A DNA stretch of 64,000 bases from Camarhynchus parvulus (GCF_901933205.1 NC_044572.1:109814965-109878964), one strand, 5' to 3'. Counted from the first letter of the stretch, positions 24,823 to 38,000 are shown. Numbers and translations: made by a program. The notes: generated from the letters alone by a model not told the origin.

Positions 24823-27812
24823 TATCTCCTTCCTGATTCATGTATTGGACATGCTATCCCTGCATTAAATAGACACTGGAGGTTTCTAGAATTGCTTTGG
24901 TCTCTGTTAAGCAAAGATTGTTTACCAAAATCTGTTGCTGTATGGATACTTTACCTGACAATGCTCTTCACTGTATTGTACAAATGGCCCAGCAGTTGTC
25001 CAGGAGAACCATAGGTTCACTCCTTTTTTCACTCCTTAGCTGTGAAAAAAAAGTAAAGGAAGACTTTCAGAAACTAGTTGGGATTTTGAGCAGTTAGTCT
25101 GGCAGAAACTGCTATGCTCTGTCTCTCCAAATCAAAAGACAAGCCAGCAAAAGCTTTTGGTTATGCTGTGCTATGTGGGAGAATTTTCCGTTTCAAAATT
25201 GAAACTGGAAAAAATAATCTCCAACTCCAAACAGGACAATTTAAGATGTGGTGGGTTGTTACTGCTGTAATTTTTGTAATTATTTCTTTTTTGTAGTAAT
25301 AGTCTTATTACTTTAAGAAGAAAGTGAAATATTTCACCTTGGGACTTTCTTTAAACACTGCTGAGTAATGCAGTCTCACACTGTTGCAATAATAATTTGG
25401 CTGAGGAACAGGCTTTGTGATCGTAAAATTTTCATGTTAAAGGAAATAGATGCTACACACAATATAAGGCATGGAAATAAACACATTTAGAATTTTGTTT
25501 TCTCTTTTCAAACCAAAGGAAAAGAAAATACTTCCCTGTGATTTTCAGTGTGTTGTTAACAAGCCCTCGCAGCTATTAGGAGCCTAAAATAGTAAACAGC
25601 TTAGTAACAAAATTAGATTAATAAACCTAACATCAAAATTACTCTACAAAGTTATGTACATATGGTTCCATTTTATGCAACAAAAGAAGTTTTCTGAAGT
25701 CCATTTGCCTAAAACAAAGGTTTTAATGGGACAGTGTAGTGATTTGACCTCATCTCTGCTTATCCTTTTTTTGAATGTAAGTATGAATGCCAAGACAATT
25801 AACTGGGTAATTTACCCAGGCAGACAGAACTGAAGTTCTGTAGGTAGGCCCTGTTTTAAGGGCAGGTTGGGTGCTGTCTCCTGCTCAAGTGCATATCGAC
25901 CTTCAAAGCGTCTCAGCGCTAGGGATAGCTCACCCTCAGGAAGTTTAGTTTAGATAAGCATCTGAATTTTTTTGGGTACCGAAATCTGGAATGCAGGAGC
26001 AAAATCTGATGAGTACGGGCTCCCATATCTGAGTCAGCAACGGGGTTGGATCCACTCCTGGTGTTCAGCACTTCCACTGCCAGGCCCAGCCAGAAGTAGA
26101 AAACAAGAGGTGCGTGAGAAGAAAAACCAGGGAGAAGAGCAGGGAGCGCACCTCAAAAAAGTATCAGCAGGCTTCAAAACAGAGTTTGTGTAGGTTGTGT
26201 GTGAAGGTGAGGAGCTGTGAAGAACCTCACACCTTCTCCCAGTGTGGCCTTCCAAAACCTCAGGGCGAGTTTGGTTCTCAGGAGGCTCTTGGCTTAGCCC
26301 TCTGTAGACAGGGCTGTGCATCATTAGCACCTGGAGTCTGGGCTGTTTCACTTGCCAGATGTACAAGTGAACCTGTGAAATTAAGGGGTTTTTACCCCTG
26401 CTTCTGATGCTTTGCAGTTAGCAGTATTTCAGGTGTCACAGGGCACACTGATATAAATTGAAATTTTAGACTTGGAGAAAAAACTATCACTTGGATGGAT
26501 AGTTCTTGCTTGTGATATAAGCAAGAAAGATGGAAAAGTAACAGGGAAAAGAGAGTTGATGTATTTTTCTTAGTGATCTCTGGGTATCACTCAATTTTCT
26601 GGTCTTTTTTTCCTCTGCACCCATTGTTTTCTAAGCCCTGTTACTGATGAATTAAACCCTTTTCTGTAACTTAGAGAGTGGCTTCTGTCTCTAGAACTCA
26701 AGTGAACTGCTTTGGTTGTGCCACAGCAAATATCTGTCACTTTATGTAGGTTTTTTGCCGAAAACAAATCTTTAAAGTATTTGTAGTCTTCTGAGGCTGA
26801 ATTTCCAATCTAGCGTCCCTTTCATCTGCAGAGATCAGAGCACTTGCTAGATTTTGACAGGAGAAAGTTAGCCATGACTGAATGGCAATGCACACTTGGA
26901 ACAGGGCTTGTGAATCACAGGTTCCTGAAGCAGCCTCCTGAAAACACACCTGAAGCTTAATTCTGTGTGCCATGCACAGAAGGAAGTTTTTGCTGTGACT
27001 TCATTCATGCTTTTGGCATCCCAATGTTATTTCTGGTGATAAAAGAATAATAGAATGAATAAGCAGCTGAAACACAAGAGAAGAGAGTGAATTTAATCTT
27101 TAGGGAAGGTGAGAACACACCCCAGTTCTCATCACTTCTGTATGCCATGCCTGTTCTAATCTCCGTCCAAACTTCAATGCTAGGGATTAAATTGTCAATC
27201 ATTTTTAAAAGTTCATCTTTCAGAAATTCTAAAGTCTACTTTTTGGAAGTGACCTGGTATTGATTTGCATGTATTTACATTTTGGTAAGATGAAATTTAA
27301 AAAAAAATGGAAGAAAAAAAGGGAAAATTTTTAAATCCCTAATATTTACCTGAAAAAACCTCTGTGTACATCTAGCTTTACATGTAGTAAAAAAATACAA
27401 ATAAAATAAAATAGAAATAAAAAATAGAAAATAGAGAAAAATGTCAAGCACTATAAAGTGTATAGTATTCTTCACTGGTTACAGGCCACCTTAGCTTGGC
27501 CTAATTTCAGAAGGTACTAAGGACATATTTCACTTTCTTTGCTATTAAGCTCAGGAAATTGACCAGTTCTACTGAGCCACTACTTTTTTTTAGGTAATAT
27601 AATATTTTTCTTACATTTCTTCTTATTTCTGTTTCTTAGTGATAGAAATATCTTGTACTTTTTTCTCACTTTGTTGCAAAATATTAAAAAAGGGTATTAT
27701 TTTTAATAGTCATGTATACTGATGGCTGGCTGTTGACATCGTTGAACTTCAGTTAAAATTTTTAGGTGTATATATTAAAGTACAGATCACTGTTTGTTTC
27801 AGCTGGCTGATG

Positions 27813-27837
27813 ATAGGGCCCTTTTTCAGGGCCCTAT
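27813..27837. repeat. Perfect 10-bp inverted repeat with GGGCCC core
   Basis: ATAGGGCCCT at 27813-27822 and AGGGCCCTAT at 27828-27837 are perfect reverse complements separated by TTTTC. Six of the ten pairs are G-C, so a stable hairpin is plausible in single-stranded DNA or RNA. It is too short for a microRNA precursor. Its context is plain AT-rich intron. Confidence 0.9.
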
Positions 27838-29035
27838 TAAGTTTTATGAAATAAAATTAATGGGTGTCATTGCCAACTTCCTGAACAATACCAATTTGTC
27901 ACTGGAATACTCATGACCTCTGGAGAAGAGCGCAAAAAAGGTGGTTTTGGGTTTTCTAGCTGGTCAGATGTGGCCAGCTGGTATAGCAAAGGCAAGAACA
28001 CTTGGAGGATGTTCTTACCAGGAAAGCAGTGTGTTTACTTAGCCTGTGGTTCCTCAGAGAGCAAGTTTCCCTAAAAAAGTAGTAGGTGGCCTGAGGTTGG
28101 TCAGAGGGCAGACACTTGTTTGACCTTTTGGTAACAAGTCCTTACACTAGAAGAAAACCCAAACATGTTTTTATTTCTTAAATTGCCACAAATGGAGCAA
28201 GAAGCTGAGGATCTGGGACTGAGAGATGGCCTGCAAGTTTTGGACTCATCTGGATCTTCCTGTGTAGAACTGCAGCTGCACAGACAGTATAACCCTAACA
28301 GCTGATTAATTGTGATTAATAGTGAAAGTAATGCCACTGTTTTGCTTAGTGTTTCCAAATATTTATTTTTTCATTGTTGTCAGTCAACATTGAGAAATTT
28401 GTATTTATAATGTAAATGTTTGGGGGAAAGTGATATATGTGAACACTTTACTACCACCAGTCATATGCCTTAGCTATTCAAGATGAGTTTTGGCTTCCTT
28501 TGTATTCCCTGAAAAATTATGATTAAACTAACATCTACACATTAGGGTTTTGTTGGTTTTGGAGTGGTTAAATGATGTATTTTACACTTCCTGTTAACAA
28601 TTAGAGACATGAAATGGAAAGGTATCTATTGAAGAGCTTTTTTTGCATCCTCTAGAAATGAAGGTATTTCCATATGTTCCCCCCACCCCATATTTCCTAG
28701 CCTACCATCTTGCTCCTTTGGCATGGTGGAATTAGGATACTCTCTGTTTTATCATGGATTTGGTAGCAATTACAGGGATTTTTTTAACACTATCTTTGAT
28801 ACAGTGATGGCCTAAAACATGCGGAGATTCTTTTTTTTCAGGCAAAACATTTTATAGAATTTTTAAAATATATGTCCCAGAAATATCAGAATAAGTGGAC
28901 TAAATGCTATTGAAAGGAGTAATACTCAACTGAAGGGCTGCAACTCAACCTAGAATCTCTTTTGTGTAGTTTTAGTTACCAGCTAGTTCAAGAGCAGAAT
29001 AAAATAATGCCATTTAATAATGTATTCCCATAACT

Positions 29036-29487
29036 GAGCACGTCCAGAGGAGGCAACAAGGCTGGTGAGGGGCTTGGAACACAAGATCTATGAGGAATGT
29101 TTGAAGGAGCTGGGGTTGTTTAGCCTGTAGAAGAGGAGGCTTAGAGGTGACCTTATTGCTCTCTACAACTTCCAACTGAAGGGAGGCTGTAGACAGGTGG
29201 GGGTCGGTCTCTTCCACCAGGCAGCAACTGACAGAACCAGAGGACACAGCCTCAAGCTGCTTCAGGGAAGGTATAGGTTGGATATCAGGAAAAAAGTTTT
29301 CACCAAAAGAATAAAAAAGTACTGGAATGCTCTCCCCAGGGAGATGGTAAAATCACCATCTCTGGATGTGTTTAAAAAAAGACTGGACATGGCACTTGGT
29401 GCTATAGTCTAGTTGAGGTGTTAGGGCATAGGTTGGACTCGATAATCTTAGAGGTCTCTTCCAACCTCCTTAATCTGTGATTCTGTG
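29036..29487 (+). mobile_element. CR1 LINE, 3'-terminal fragment (5'-truncated)
   Basis: A clear CR1 3' region, longer than the copy near 8200. Landmarks in order are 'gaggaggcaacaaggctggtg', 'gaaggagctggggttgtttagcctg', 'aggtgaccttattgctctctacaac', 'gatatcaggaaaaa', 'actggaatgctctcc-cagggagatgg', 'ggttggactcgataatctt' and the end 'ttccaacctccttaatctgtgattctgtg'. It lies in the same direction as SPIDR. The 72-codon frame at 29197-29412 sits in this untranslated part of the element and is not a gene. Confidence 0.93.
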
Positions 29488-29819
29488 GACTGAAATTAGA
29501 GAGGCAAAGGATTGAAATCCCACTCTGTGATGTGTTAGAGGCTGGATACTGAATGAAAAAAAAAAGGAAACTGAGATGATCCGGGTTGGACACAGGCTGC
29601 CTGCCCTGGTATCATGTCATGTCTCCCGTGAACGTCTTAGGAGTGAAAAAACAACCCACCCTGCGGCAGCGTGTCCCTGTTTTCCTTGGCACCCTTCTGC
29701 CGCCTGCCTTCCAGTGAAGAAATCAGAAGTAAAGGGAAAGAATCACCAAAGTCAGCGCCTAAGCTGATTTAAGCCTACAGGGGGCCTGAAGTTTATCTGA
29801 AGCACAGACTCCTGTTTTA

Positions 29820-29845
29820 GGGGAAGGGGTATGGGGATACATGGG
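29820..29845 (+). other. G-quadruplex motif
   Basis: Four G-runs of 4, 4, 4 and 3 bases are separated by loops of 2 (AA), 3 (TAT) and 6 (ATACAT) bases. This fits the canonical pattern of four G-runs of at least three bases with loops of one to seven. It lies just upstream of the GC-rich block and could act with it. Folding is an inference from the pattern. Confidence 0.7.
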
Positions 29846-29924
29846 TATGGAACAGTTCTGGTGCAGCGTGAGCCCCATCCCAGGCTCATTCTAGCTCAGG
29901 GTTTGTGGGGAGAGCAGGAAAACC

Positions 29925-30070
29925 CCGGGAATGGGGCACGGGCTGGCGGCGGGACCAGCCCTGGACTTTCCGGGCCCGGCCACGGCAGGAGGAGAAGGAG
30001 GAGGAGGAGGAGGAATGCTGCCGCCCTGACGTCAGGAGCTGCTCCTGGGAATGTTTTGCATTCCTCTTCC
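29925..30070. promoter_or_regulatory. GC-rich candidate enhancer or promoter with CRE and TEAD-type sites
   Basis: A compact CpG-containing block, with five CpGs in 29941-30000. It holds a full CRE palindrome TGACGTCA at 30027-30034 and four TEAD-type (M-CAT-like) sites. These are GGAATG at 29928-29933, 30012-30017 and 30048-30053, and the inverted CATTCC at 30059-30064. The last two form an inverted pair with a 5-bp spacer. A GGACTTTCC NF-kB-like half-consensus lies at 29963-29971. TEAD sites close to CRE/AP-1-type sites are a known enhancer arrangement. No TATA box or supported first exon is seen. The function is inferred from motifs only. Confidence 0.45.
29995..30013. repeat. Short (GGA)n-type purine run
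   Basis: A purine-only run of AAGGAGGAGG-type repeats inside the GC-rich block, directly before a GGAATG site. It produces glutamate- or arginine-rich chance frames on plus and leucine-rich ones on minus. Confidence 0.85.
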
Positions 30071-32033
30071 TGGCAGTGGTCAGGTGGCTTCCAGCAAGAA
30101 GGAAGGAACAGCCGCTTCCAAAAAGAGAGAGAAAAAAAAAAGGGGGGGCACTGAGAGTGCGCAGAGGAAAAGAACACTTTATAATAAAAGTATTGTGGGG
30201 GAGGCACTTTTATTAAAAGCCAGATTGGGAATTGGAACCAGATGTTCTGCATTCGAAAGCTGCACGAATGTTAAACGCGTTTATTAATGACTGTGATGGC
30301 TGAGGTATTTGGCTGTCTGCCTCACTTTAATCTCATTGCTCCGTATTAAAAAACAGTTGAGAAAAACATTTTTTTTTTGTACCCGATCTTAGGCAGCTTC
30401 CTTTATACAAATATTCATTAAAAAAAAAAGGCAGGATTTTTATGGGAGTATAGCAACATATATAAAAACAAGAAACAAGCAGGGAAATGTCAACATTTGT
30501 CTTGTTCTGTTAGTTTTAACATATATGTTGTGCTGAAAATTATTTTCTTGAAATTTGATTTCCTTCTTGATTTGTGGTTGTTGGATAACATGCCTGATGT
30601 AAGCTGGAGAGGCCAGAACATGCAATTACTGCTGTTCACAAAGTACTTCCTATTCCCTGAACTCTCCCTCTTTAAAGTCCCTGTCAAAGCCTGTGTTTAA
30701 AGCAAAACGAGAGTAGATACTCAGTCTGAGGTGAGTAAAGCAGTAATTGCATTCACCACAGTCAGTGCCTGTGAAATAGCTGCTTTATCTCCTTAGATGG
30801 ACCCAAGTGTGTGTTATATCTCCATTTCAAGAGCAGTGTCTCCACCTTGGCAGTGCTGCACGCCTGGGAGTACCGAGCACCAAGAGCTTCCATGGGCACT
30901 TCTGGTTTGTGTCTCAGTATGGATGAGAACTGACAGCACCACAGCCTCTACAGGCACAGGCAGATTTGGGGTATCCCCCAGACAGGCATGGATCCTCCTC
31001 CCATCCTTGGACTCTGTTGTGTGCAGATCATAAGATTTTTTGTGTGAAGTGAGGAGTGTTGGAGGGAGAGACGGAGCTGTGCCGTTTGTGTGACAATGCC
31101 CTGAACCTGTGCCTTCTTTATCCACTTGAAAGGGGAAAGAATAATTTTCTCCCAGGAACCCACTCTTTACCTGGAGGGCATGGCTGTTTTGTATGAATTC
31201 AGACTTCCTCCGACAGGGCACAGATCCTGTCCAGGGCTGGTGAAGCTGAGCTGCCTCTGGATTCAGGCTGGGAGAGGCCATACCAATAAAATTGCACCAG
31301 AGAGACGCGCTGCCCTTGTCCAGTGTGATGGGATTTTTTCCTTAATTCATCCTATATTTTCCTGTTCATTGACACTGCACGGAGTTGTATTTGGGTGGAG
31401 TTACCAAGCTTATTCACAGGCAGTGCATTTGGTGGTGTTGCAGGAAGCTGGCGGGATGGGGAACATTTGGTAGTTTTGGGGAAGTTTCCTTGAGCTCTGT
31501 GCCCGGGTCAGGTGAGGCCCAGGAGCACCCATCCATTTCCTGGTACCGACTGAAGTGAGCAGCAGCTTCCTGCTACAGGGTGGATGCTCTGCTGAGGAAT
31601 TTCCAGAAATGCTGAGAAGTGCTGACTCATAGCTTACGGCCTGTCTGGGCTGAGGGGAGGTTTTCAAATCCTTGGCTGAAGCCAGCAAAAAATGTTGCTG
31701 TAATGTACTGTTTTATTTTTAGCAAGGGGGGAGGCTGTGTTGCTTAGGATGAAATGCTTGTGAGTGGTTTCAAAATGACAGACACTTTTAATTTTTTTTT
31801 GCTTTTCTATTTTTAGAACTTGGAAAACAGGTTGTTTTGCTAAAATACAGACACTTCTCTGTTTCCCTAGTAAATGGGTTGTTGTAAAGGAGCCCTAAGG
31901 ATTTCATGCAGGAAGACTTTTACCACTACTGCAGTTCAAAATGTCTTTCAGGGTAGGAAATACTGAAGTATTTGACACTGAAACTCAGTTGGCACTTACT
32001 TGCATATATTTTTCACTTCTGCCGAGGTGGGAC

Positions 32034-32058
32034 TTCAGCTCCAATTGTTGGAGCTGAA
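32034..32058. repeat. Perfect 11-bp inverted repeat, 3-nt loop
   Basis: TTCAGCTCCAA at 32034-32044 and TTGGAGCTGAA at 32048-32058 are perfect reverse complements separated by TTG. It is isolated in intron, with no terminal repeats or flanking duplication to suggest a transposon. Confidence 0.9.
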
Positions 32059-35022
32059 ATGTAGCCAGATATTTGCTACTATTACAAGATCATTGTAAAA
32101 GCTTGGTGCTTGTGTTTCATCCTCCCTTGTTTTCAGCAGTCACTTCACAAGTCATGTGCTGTGCCTTTTCTTTCTGTGTTTTTTTCCTTCCGAACAGAAA
32201 ATGCCCTATAGTGTTTTCTGCTGACTTCTGCCAGGAACAAGATTGAGGGAGGAGCCCTTTCAGGCTGTACCACCACTCAAAACACAATTTTGGTGATTAG
32301 ATGTAAGGGCAAAATTATTTTCTTCTCCCTCTTCCACTCCCAGCCCTTCCTCCAGTCAGTACATTTTTTTTAACATATTTTGGGGGTGTGTATTGTTTTT
32401 CTGTTGAACCAGCAGTAGTACTTTGGGTTGATCTCCAGTGTATGCACTGTCTCAGAGAGTATAATAAATGAAATACAAATTTGTATAAACTCTTTTGCTT
32501 CTAATTTGTAAAATTTGCTGTCAGTTCTTCTTCATTCACAGCTCTGTGCCTCTGTCTCTAGAGCTGTTTACAGCCCTTTCTTTTGCACCTTGATAGAGAA
32601 CTGTGATTCTACAAATGATCTGCAGACTGCTTCTAACCACAGCGCTAATAACTTTTGAACCTGTGGCATAAAACAGAACATTTTGCAAATATGAAGGAAA
32701 AAACAACCAAACCCATACCTCTTACAGCAACCCTGCAGTGGCTGCCTTGAAAATCACTGGTGCACAGCTTCCCTGAAGTTGTTGGTGGGCAGTTTTAACT
32801 GCTCTCCTTAGTTTTTGTCCTGGGACTGACTGATGTTACCTGTCCAGCAGGGTCCTCATCTGATAGCAACAGAAAGGAAAAGGATCATTCTATGCAGGAA
32901 GTACAGGAATATAGGACAAGGCTGTTTCCATGATGTTCTCATTTATTAGCTCATCACTCTGCAAAAGTCCCAGTCTTAGTAATTTTTAAGTAAATACAGT
33001 TGTGTGCACGTGAGCTGCTGGTGTTTTTTGTGGACAGCAAGAATTGTAGGCCACACATCTATCCCAAAATTTCACAATCAAATCCGCTAACAACTCTAAC
33101 CTTGCCAGCTACCCACATCTAAGAGAAAGCTTCTTCTCCTACCCAAATCTGCCAGTTCCTTCCAAGATTTTATAGCAGCTGCATAATCTCTTTTGAGAGA
33201 GTTGTGTCCTGGCACCCGCCACTATACTGGGAAAATAATATAGGTCATACATTATTTCTAGCCACCTGTCAGTAAATTCAGGACAAGAGCCATGAACTAG
33301 CAGCCTTGCATGTGCCCCTTTTTTAGATTGATGTGTCATCCGACCTGGGTGGACATGCCTCAACTGGATTGCCTGACTTCAGATAACCCGTTCTACAATC
33401 CTCAGCTGCTTGACCCTATTCTAGTTTGGATGAGGCACAGAACGTACCTTTTTGTGAAGATTCTGTCCCCAAACTTATAAAAAAATTAATTATGCATGAA
33501 TGTTGTCCAGCTTTCCAGGGAACATCTTGGTACGACATGTTTCAGTGTAGTGAGAACATCTCATTTTACAGTCAGCTTTTTGAAATTGAATCTGCCCTAG
33601 TCCTTTCTAGTAGTATTATGCTACACACTCTGGTTCCTGTCTCTAATAGACATGTCCGGCAAAGAGCTTTCTGCTTGTGGCAGTGTAAGCTTGTGCTTTC
33701 TCATGTATCTTTGTCTCCTAATGCTCCCTGTTCTTGCATAGCTTTCTGATCTCTTCACTATTTGCTGCTAATTGCATTACAGTCTTGGTAGCTGTGTGAA
33801 ATCTGAAAAACTCATGTCTATATTTCAGTTACCATACTACTTTTTGTTACTGTGTCATTGTCTTAAATAACTTTTCCTTTTGATCTTGCAGAATTTCTCT
33901 TACACCCTTCTAGTAACTTCACTTAGGGTCACCGTGACATAATTATTTTTCTAGATTATAGTGAGTGCCCAAAAAGAGCAAAAAAGACAGATTAATGGTA
34001 AATCTTGAGCAGTCAGTTGCTTTATCATTATCATCACTTATGTGGTTGCATTAGCATTAATTGTCTTTTGCACTGTTTGTCCATTAGTCTCTGTTGGTGT
34101 TCAGAACAATTCAGTTCAAGAAATGCACTGTGTAGTACTTTACTGTTTGCTGGGTAGGGTCGGTCAATCATACATTCAATGAAAAATACATTGATTTCTA
34201 AATAAAGATGAGATTCCAGTGGTAAAAAATAAGACTCTCTAAAAATTAGTAGTCAGAATTTGAGAATCCTAAGCAGTGCAGTTAAGTCAATTGTTTTGGT
34301 AAAGGTTAGAGGTACCCTTTGTGAGAAATTTTAAATATGCACAGTAGACACATATGTGTATGTCTGAATATGTGAATGATAAACTTTGAGAATGTAGACT
34401 GATACTTATAAACAGTTTGAAGTAGTGGGTAGCAATAAATCACATTTTGCTTGAACCAGTAAATAATCCAGGGAGACTGAGGATAGAAAGAAGGAAGAGA
34501 TGGTTAAGGAAAAATAGCTTACCATTTCTTTATGAGGGTCTGCAGGTCTCTCAGCCTCATCTCAACTGCTACGAAGCCTCTTCAGTCAACTTTTCCAGTT
34601 CTCCTGGTTATTACATCTTGTTTTTGAGTTTTAATATTTTTCTGGTATTTACTTTTGATTACCATAATGATTCCGTGGTGTAATCTAAATTAGCAGCTCT
34701 GTCACAAACTGTCAGTTAAAACTTAAACTAAATCAAGGTTTGCCTCTTGCAGAGAAGCAATGATTCAGATGTGGCATCTGCCATATGTGATCCATCCCCA
34801 GTAATCAATATGTCAAAAAATGAGTATGTGCAGCTGCCAAGAAGACCTATGCCAACATTGCAGGTTGTAGGCCAAGGGCTTCATTATTAACTCATTTACA
34901 TATTCACATCGAGAGTATTGTGGGGTGTGGAGCCTCAGTGCATCCCAAAATCTGGTCATCCCTGTGCCTGCCACTGCTGTGTACTGCAAACAGCAGAGTT
35001 TGGTGATTTCCTTTTTGTGCCA

Positions 35023-35047
35023 TTGATTCCCCAGCTTGGGGAATCAA
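35023..35047. repeat. Perfect 11-bp inverted repeat, 3-nt loop
   Basis: TTGATTCCCCA at 35023-35033 and TGGGGAATCAA at 35037-35047 are perfect reverse complements separated by GCT. It has the same arm length and loop length as the repeat at 32034. Confidence 0.9.
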
Positions 35048-38000
35048 ATTTTCAAAACATCTGTGCTGCTGTACAGCTTGGAAAATTTGTTTCTCTTTCT
35101 GCTCTCATGATGCCTGTCTGAAATGAAGCTATCAAATGATGCAGGTAGGAGTGTGCATATAGAAGACAAACTTCCCAAGGAACAGGAACATGGTTTTTGA
35201 CACAGACACGTCTGTGCTAGCAAATGATGTGGTAGGAGCAGCTTTGTGGAGTAGAAGCTGGTGTGGGAGATTTGGTCCTGCTGTAGGCATTGTGGGCCTT
35301 CATTCCAGACAGGCTGTCAGCTGGTCACATGGCCCAAAAGCCTTTTAGCAGTTGGAGCACATCCTCAGGTTTAGTTTCATGTGAAAAGAATCCATCGTGT
35401 GAGCTCAGAAGGCTGCTCCACAATCCAAACCAAAGCTCAGGGAAGATGGAGAGATTTGCCACAGAAGCACAGCACTGATCTGAACTGCAGGACTGGTGTG
35501 GACACACCCATGAATGACCAGACATCAGACCAATCCATCTTTCTCAGTTTGGCTCGCTCTGAGAATTCCTATTGTCATACACATTCGCAGATGCACGGTT
35601 GTAAACAGAAAAACCCAGACAATAAGCTGCTTTTTAAACACTAAGGAGAAGAAAAAAAAAAAAAAGGTGGATGTTCAGCCTCTAAATACCTGGGTGTTGC
35701 TCCAACTGTAGCCATTGTTGCATCTGTCAAAGTTCTAGACCTTGTCTAACTGCATCCTTTCTCTTGTAGGCTCCTTAAAACTGTGCAAAAATACTGACAT
35801 TGTTCCCTTGTAGCTGGTATGTATTAATTTGAAAAGAGGTATGTTTTTGTTCCCCTGGCTACGCTGGAAAGATTTGACAGCTTTTGCCATACCATATTAC
35901 CTGATGGTACAGCAAACAGATACTTGGAATGATAAGTAGGAAAACCAGTCTTAAGCACTGTAACTTTATCCAGAGGAACAAGTTCAGAGTTTACTGTGAC
36001 ATGGACACCTAGAAAACACTTGTATGTGTGAGCTATGGAATGTGAGATGGTGGTCCCCTACCCCATTGCCCCAAATCAATAATTCATGGTTCTTTCAGGC
36101 TTTATTTTGGTGAAGTGATAGAAAAGAGTTATCCCCTGGATAGAAGTAAGTGCCCACACCTCAGCAATTGCAGACTCTTGCGTTCCCAGGATATAGCTGG
36201 AGGTTTGTTTCCAGGAGAAATGAGCAGGTTCATGTAGACTTTTACCGTGTCCCCTTACACGGCCAGGTTAGAGCCAGGAAATACAAAGCAGAGCACAGCA
36301 ACAGGTCAGTGAGACCCCGTCAGGTGCCTTTGAGCTCTTTTGAATAGAAGCTGCAAATGGCCAACCCACAAGTAGTAGGTTTTTAACAAATATTTATTGT
36401 ATGCAAGTGAAAAACTGATTCGTCAATATGTATTTCAATATGTAACTGCCTGGAAACATGGTTGCAGTAAGATTCAGTATTAAAAACTGAGCTGAGAAAT
36501 CAATTGGTGTAGCATACAGAAAAGAGGGATGCTTTACAAATTTTTCCCTTTCTTGTTTTCCTCCTTCCATAGAGAATATGCATTGCATTGAGGACAGAGA
36601 AGCAGAAAGTCTTGGCAAATTCTAGTGTGCCAGAGACTTTGTTCTGCTCAGTGAGGAGGGGTGCAGTTCCCAAGAAAAATGTCAAATGCAGATATTAATG
36701 TTCTTCCTTCATATGATGGATACCATCTGTATTTAGAAACATCTGAGCTTGTGCTTCAATAGAAGTCACGTAGCTTTTTTACTGGTATAGTGTAGAACTT
36801 GAGTGTTTTTATTCATGATACTTGAGGCTTTGCTCCCAGACATAGTTTACAAATGCGTGACATTCCTTCTACGTTTCTAAGTGAAAAGTGAGCCAGGGTG
36901 AGCAGGAAGGACATTCTGTAGCTCAGTGAATCTTAGCAGTTTTTCATTGTGTCATATTTGTTTTTATAGAAGCAACTTCAAACTAGGGCAATATGAGTAG
37001 CAAATGAGTTTTTGCCTCATATAAAAACAAGCATGATCAGAATCATCTCGTCTGTAAGTTATTCATAGAGTCCATTAGTGTCAGGATATACAACTTTCCT
37101 CTTCTGACAGCCTTTCCTCAGACTTGTCAAAATATAGTATCTTCAAAACAAACAATGTTTTTAGTTTTTACTTCCTTCTTTGCTTCCCCTATTTCCCAAA
37201 CAGTGAAACACTAGTAACCTCAGTTGAAATAATCTGTGTTTGTATCTGTGCCTCTTACGGCTGCGATGTGGCTCCAAGAATTCTGTGATGTAGCAACTTA
37301 CTTCCCATCTCTGTCATGTAATATATCTTCTCAGATTATTATTCCCCTTTGTTTCAGAATATAAACATCAGCAAATATTATCTTGATTAATGCTCTCCCT
37401 TCCTTCCATCTCCTCTTTCTCCTCTCCCTCATTGTTTTGAGAAACGGTGAGAAAATGAAGTTTATTCTTTGCCAGCCTAGAACTACTAGTTTCTATAGGG
37501 AAGAATGTCCCTTAGGTCTTAAGCATGATTATTTTGTTTTGCTTTCCAGACTGGTTAGAAAGAGTTAATGGCCTGGAACAAAGATTTTAGGTGATAGCCT
37601 CACATTTCTCAACAATATACTGTTGCAAATGGACAATTCCATGTTCTAGTAAATATTTTGAAAATTTTTTAAGATATCGTGAATCTGATTTTGGGGTCAA
37701 GAAAGAAGATGCCGGCTAGCCTGGATACCTAACTGTGACAGCATGGAGCCAGAATGTTTTCTGTAGGCAAACCTATATTTATGACAGTACATGAAACCTC
37801 AACTCTGCCAGAGCTCTCCTGGTTTCACAGTTTGTCCAGGGACAGAGGAGGATCATACGCTCTGACCTCATATTCTACCACTGTGTCATAGTAGTCCTTG
37901 TCACAGAGCTGGCTGTATGCCAGTCACGTGGTCAGAATCTCATCCCTTTCTCTTCCAACTCTTGACACATGCTCAGATGGCTCGTAGTATAAGGAAGAAT

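Larger units (their letters stand above)
24250..29035. other. SPIDR downstream intron, between the microsatellite and the CR1 copy
   Basis: AT-rich intron holding the TG repeat and a GGGCCC-centred hairpin at 27813-27837. The frames at 25972-26407 on both strands lie in a mildly GC-richer patch and show no family motifs. I see no other repeat. Confidence 0.55.

Noticed and set aside
29197..29412. 72-codon plus-strand frame
   Set aside because: It lies wholly in the 3' untranslated-type region of a CR1 copy.
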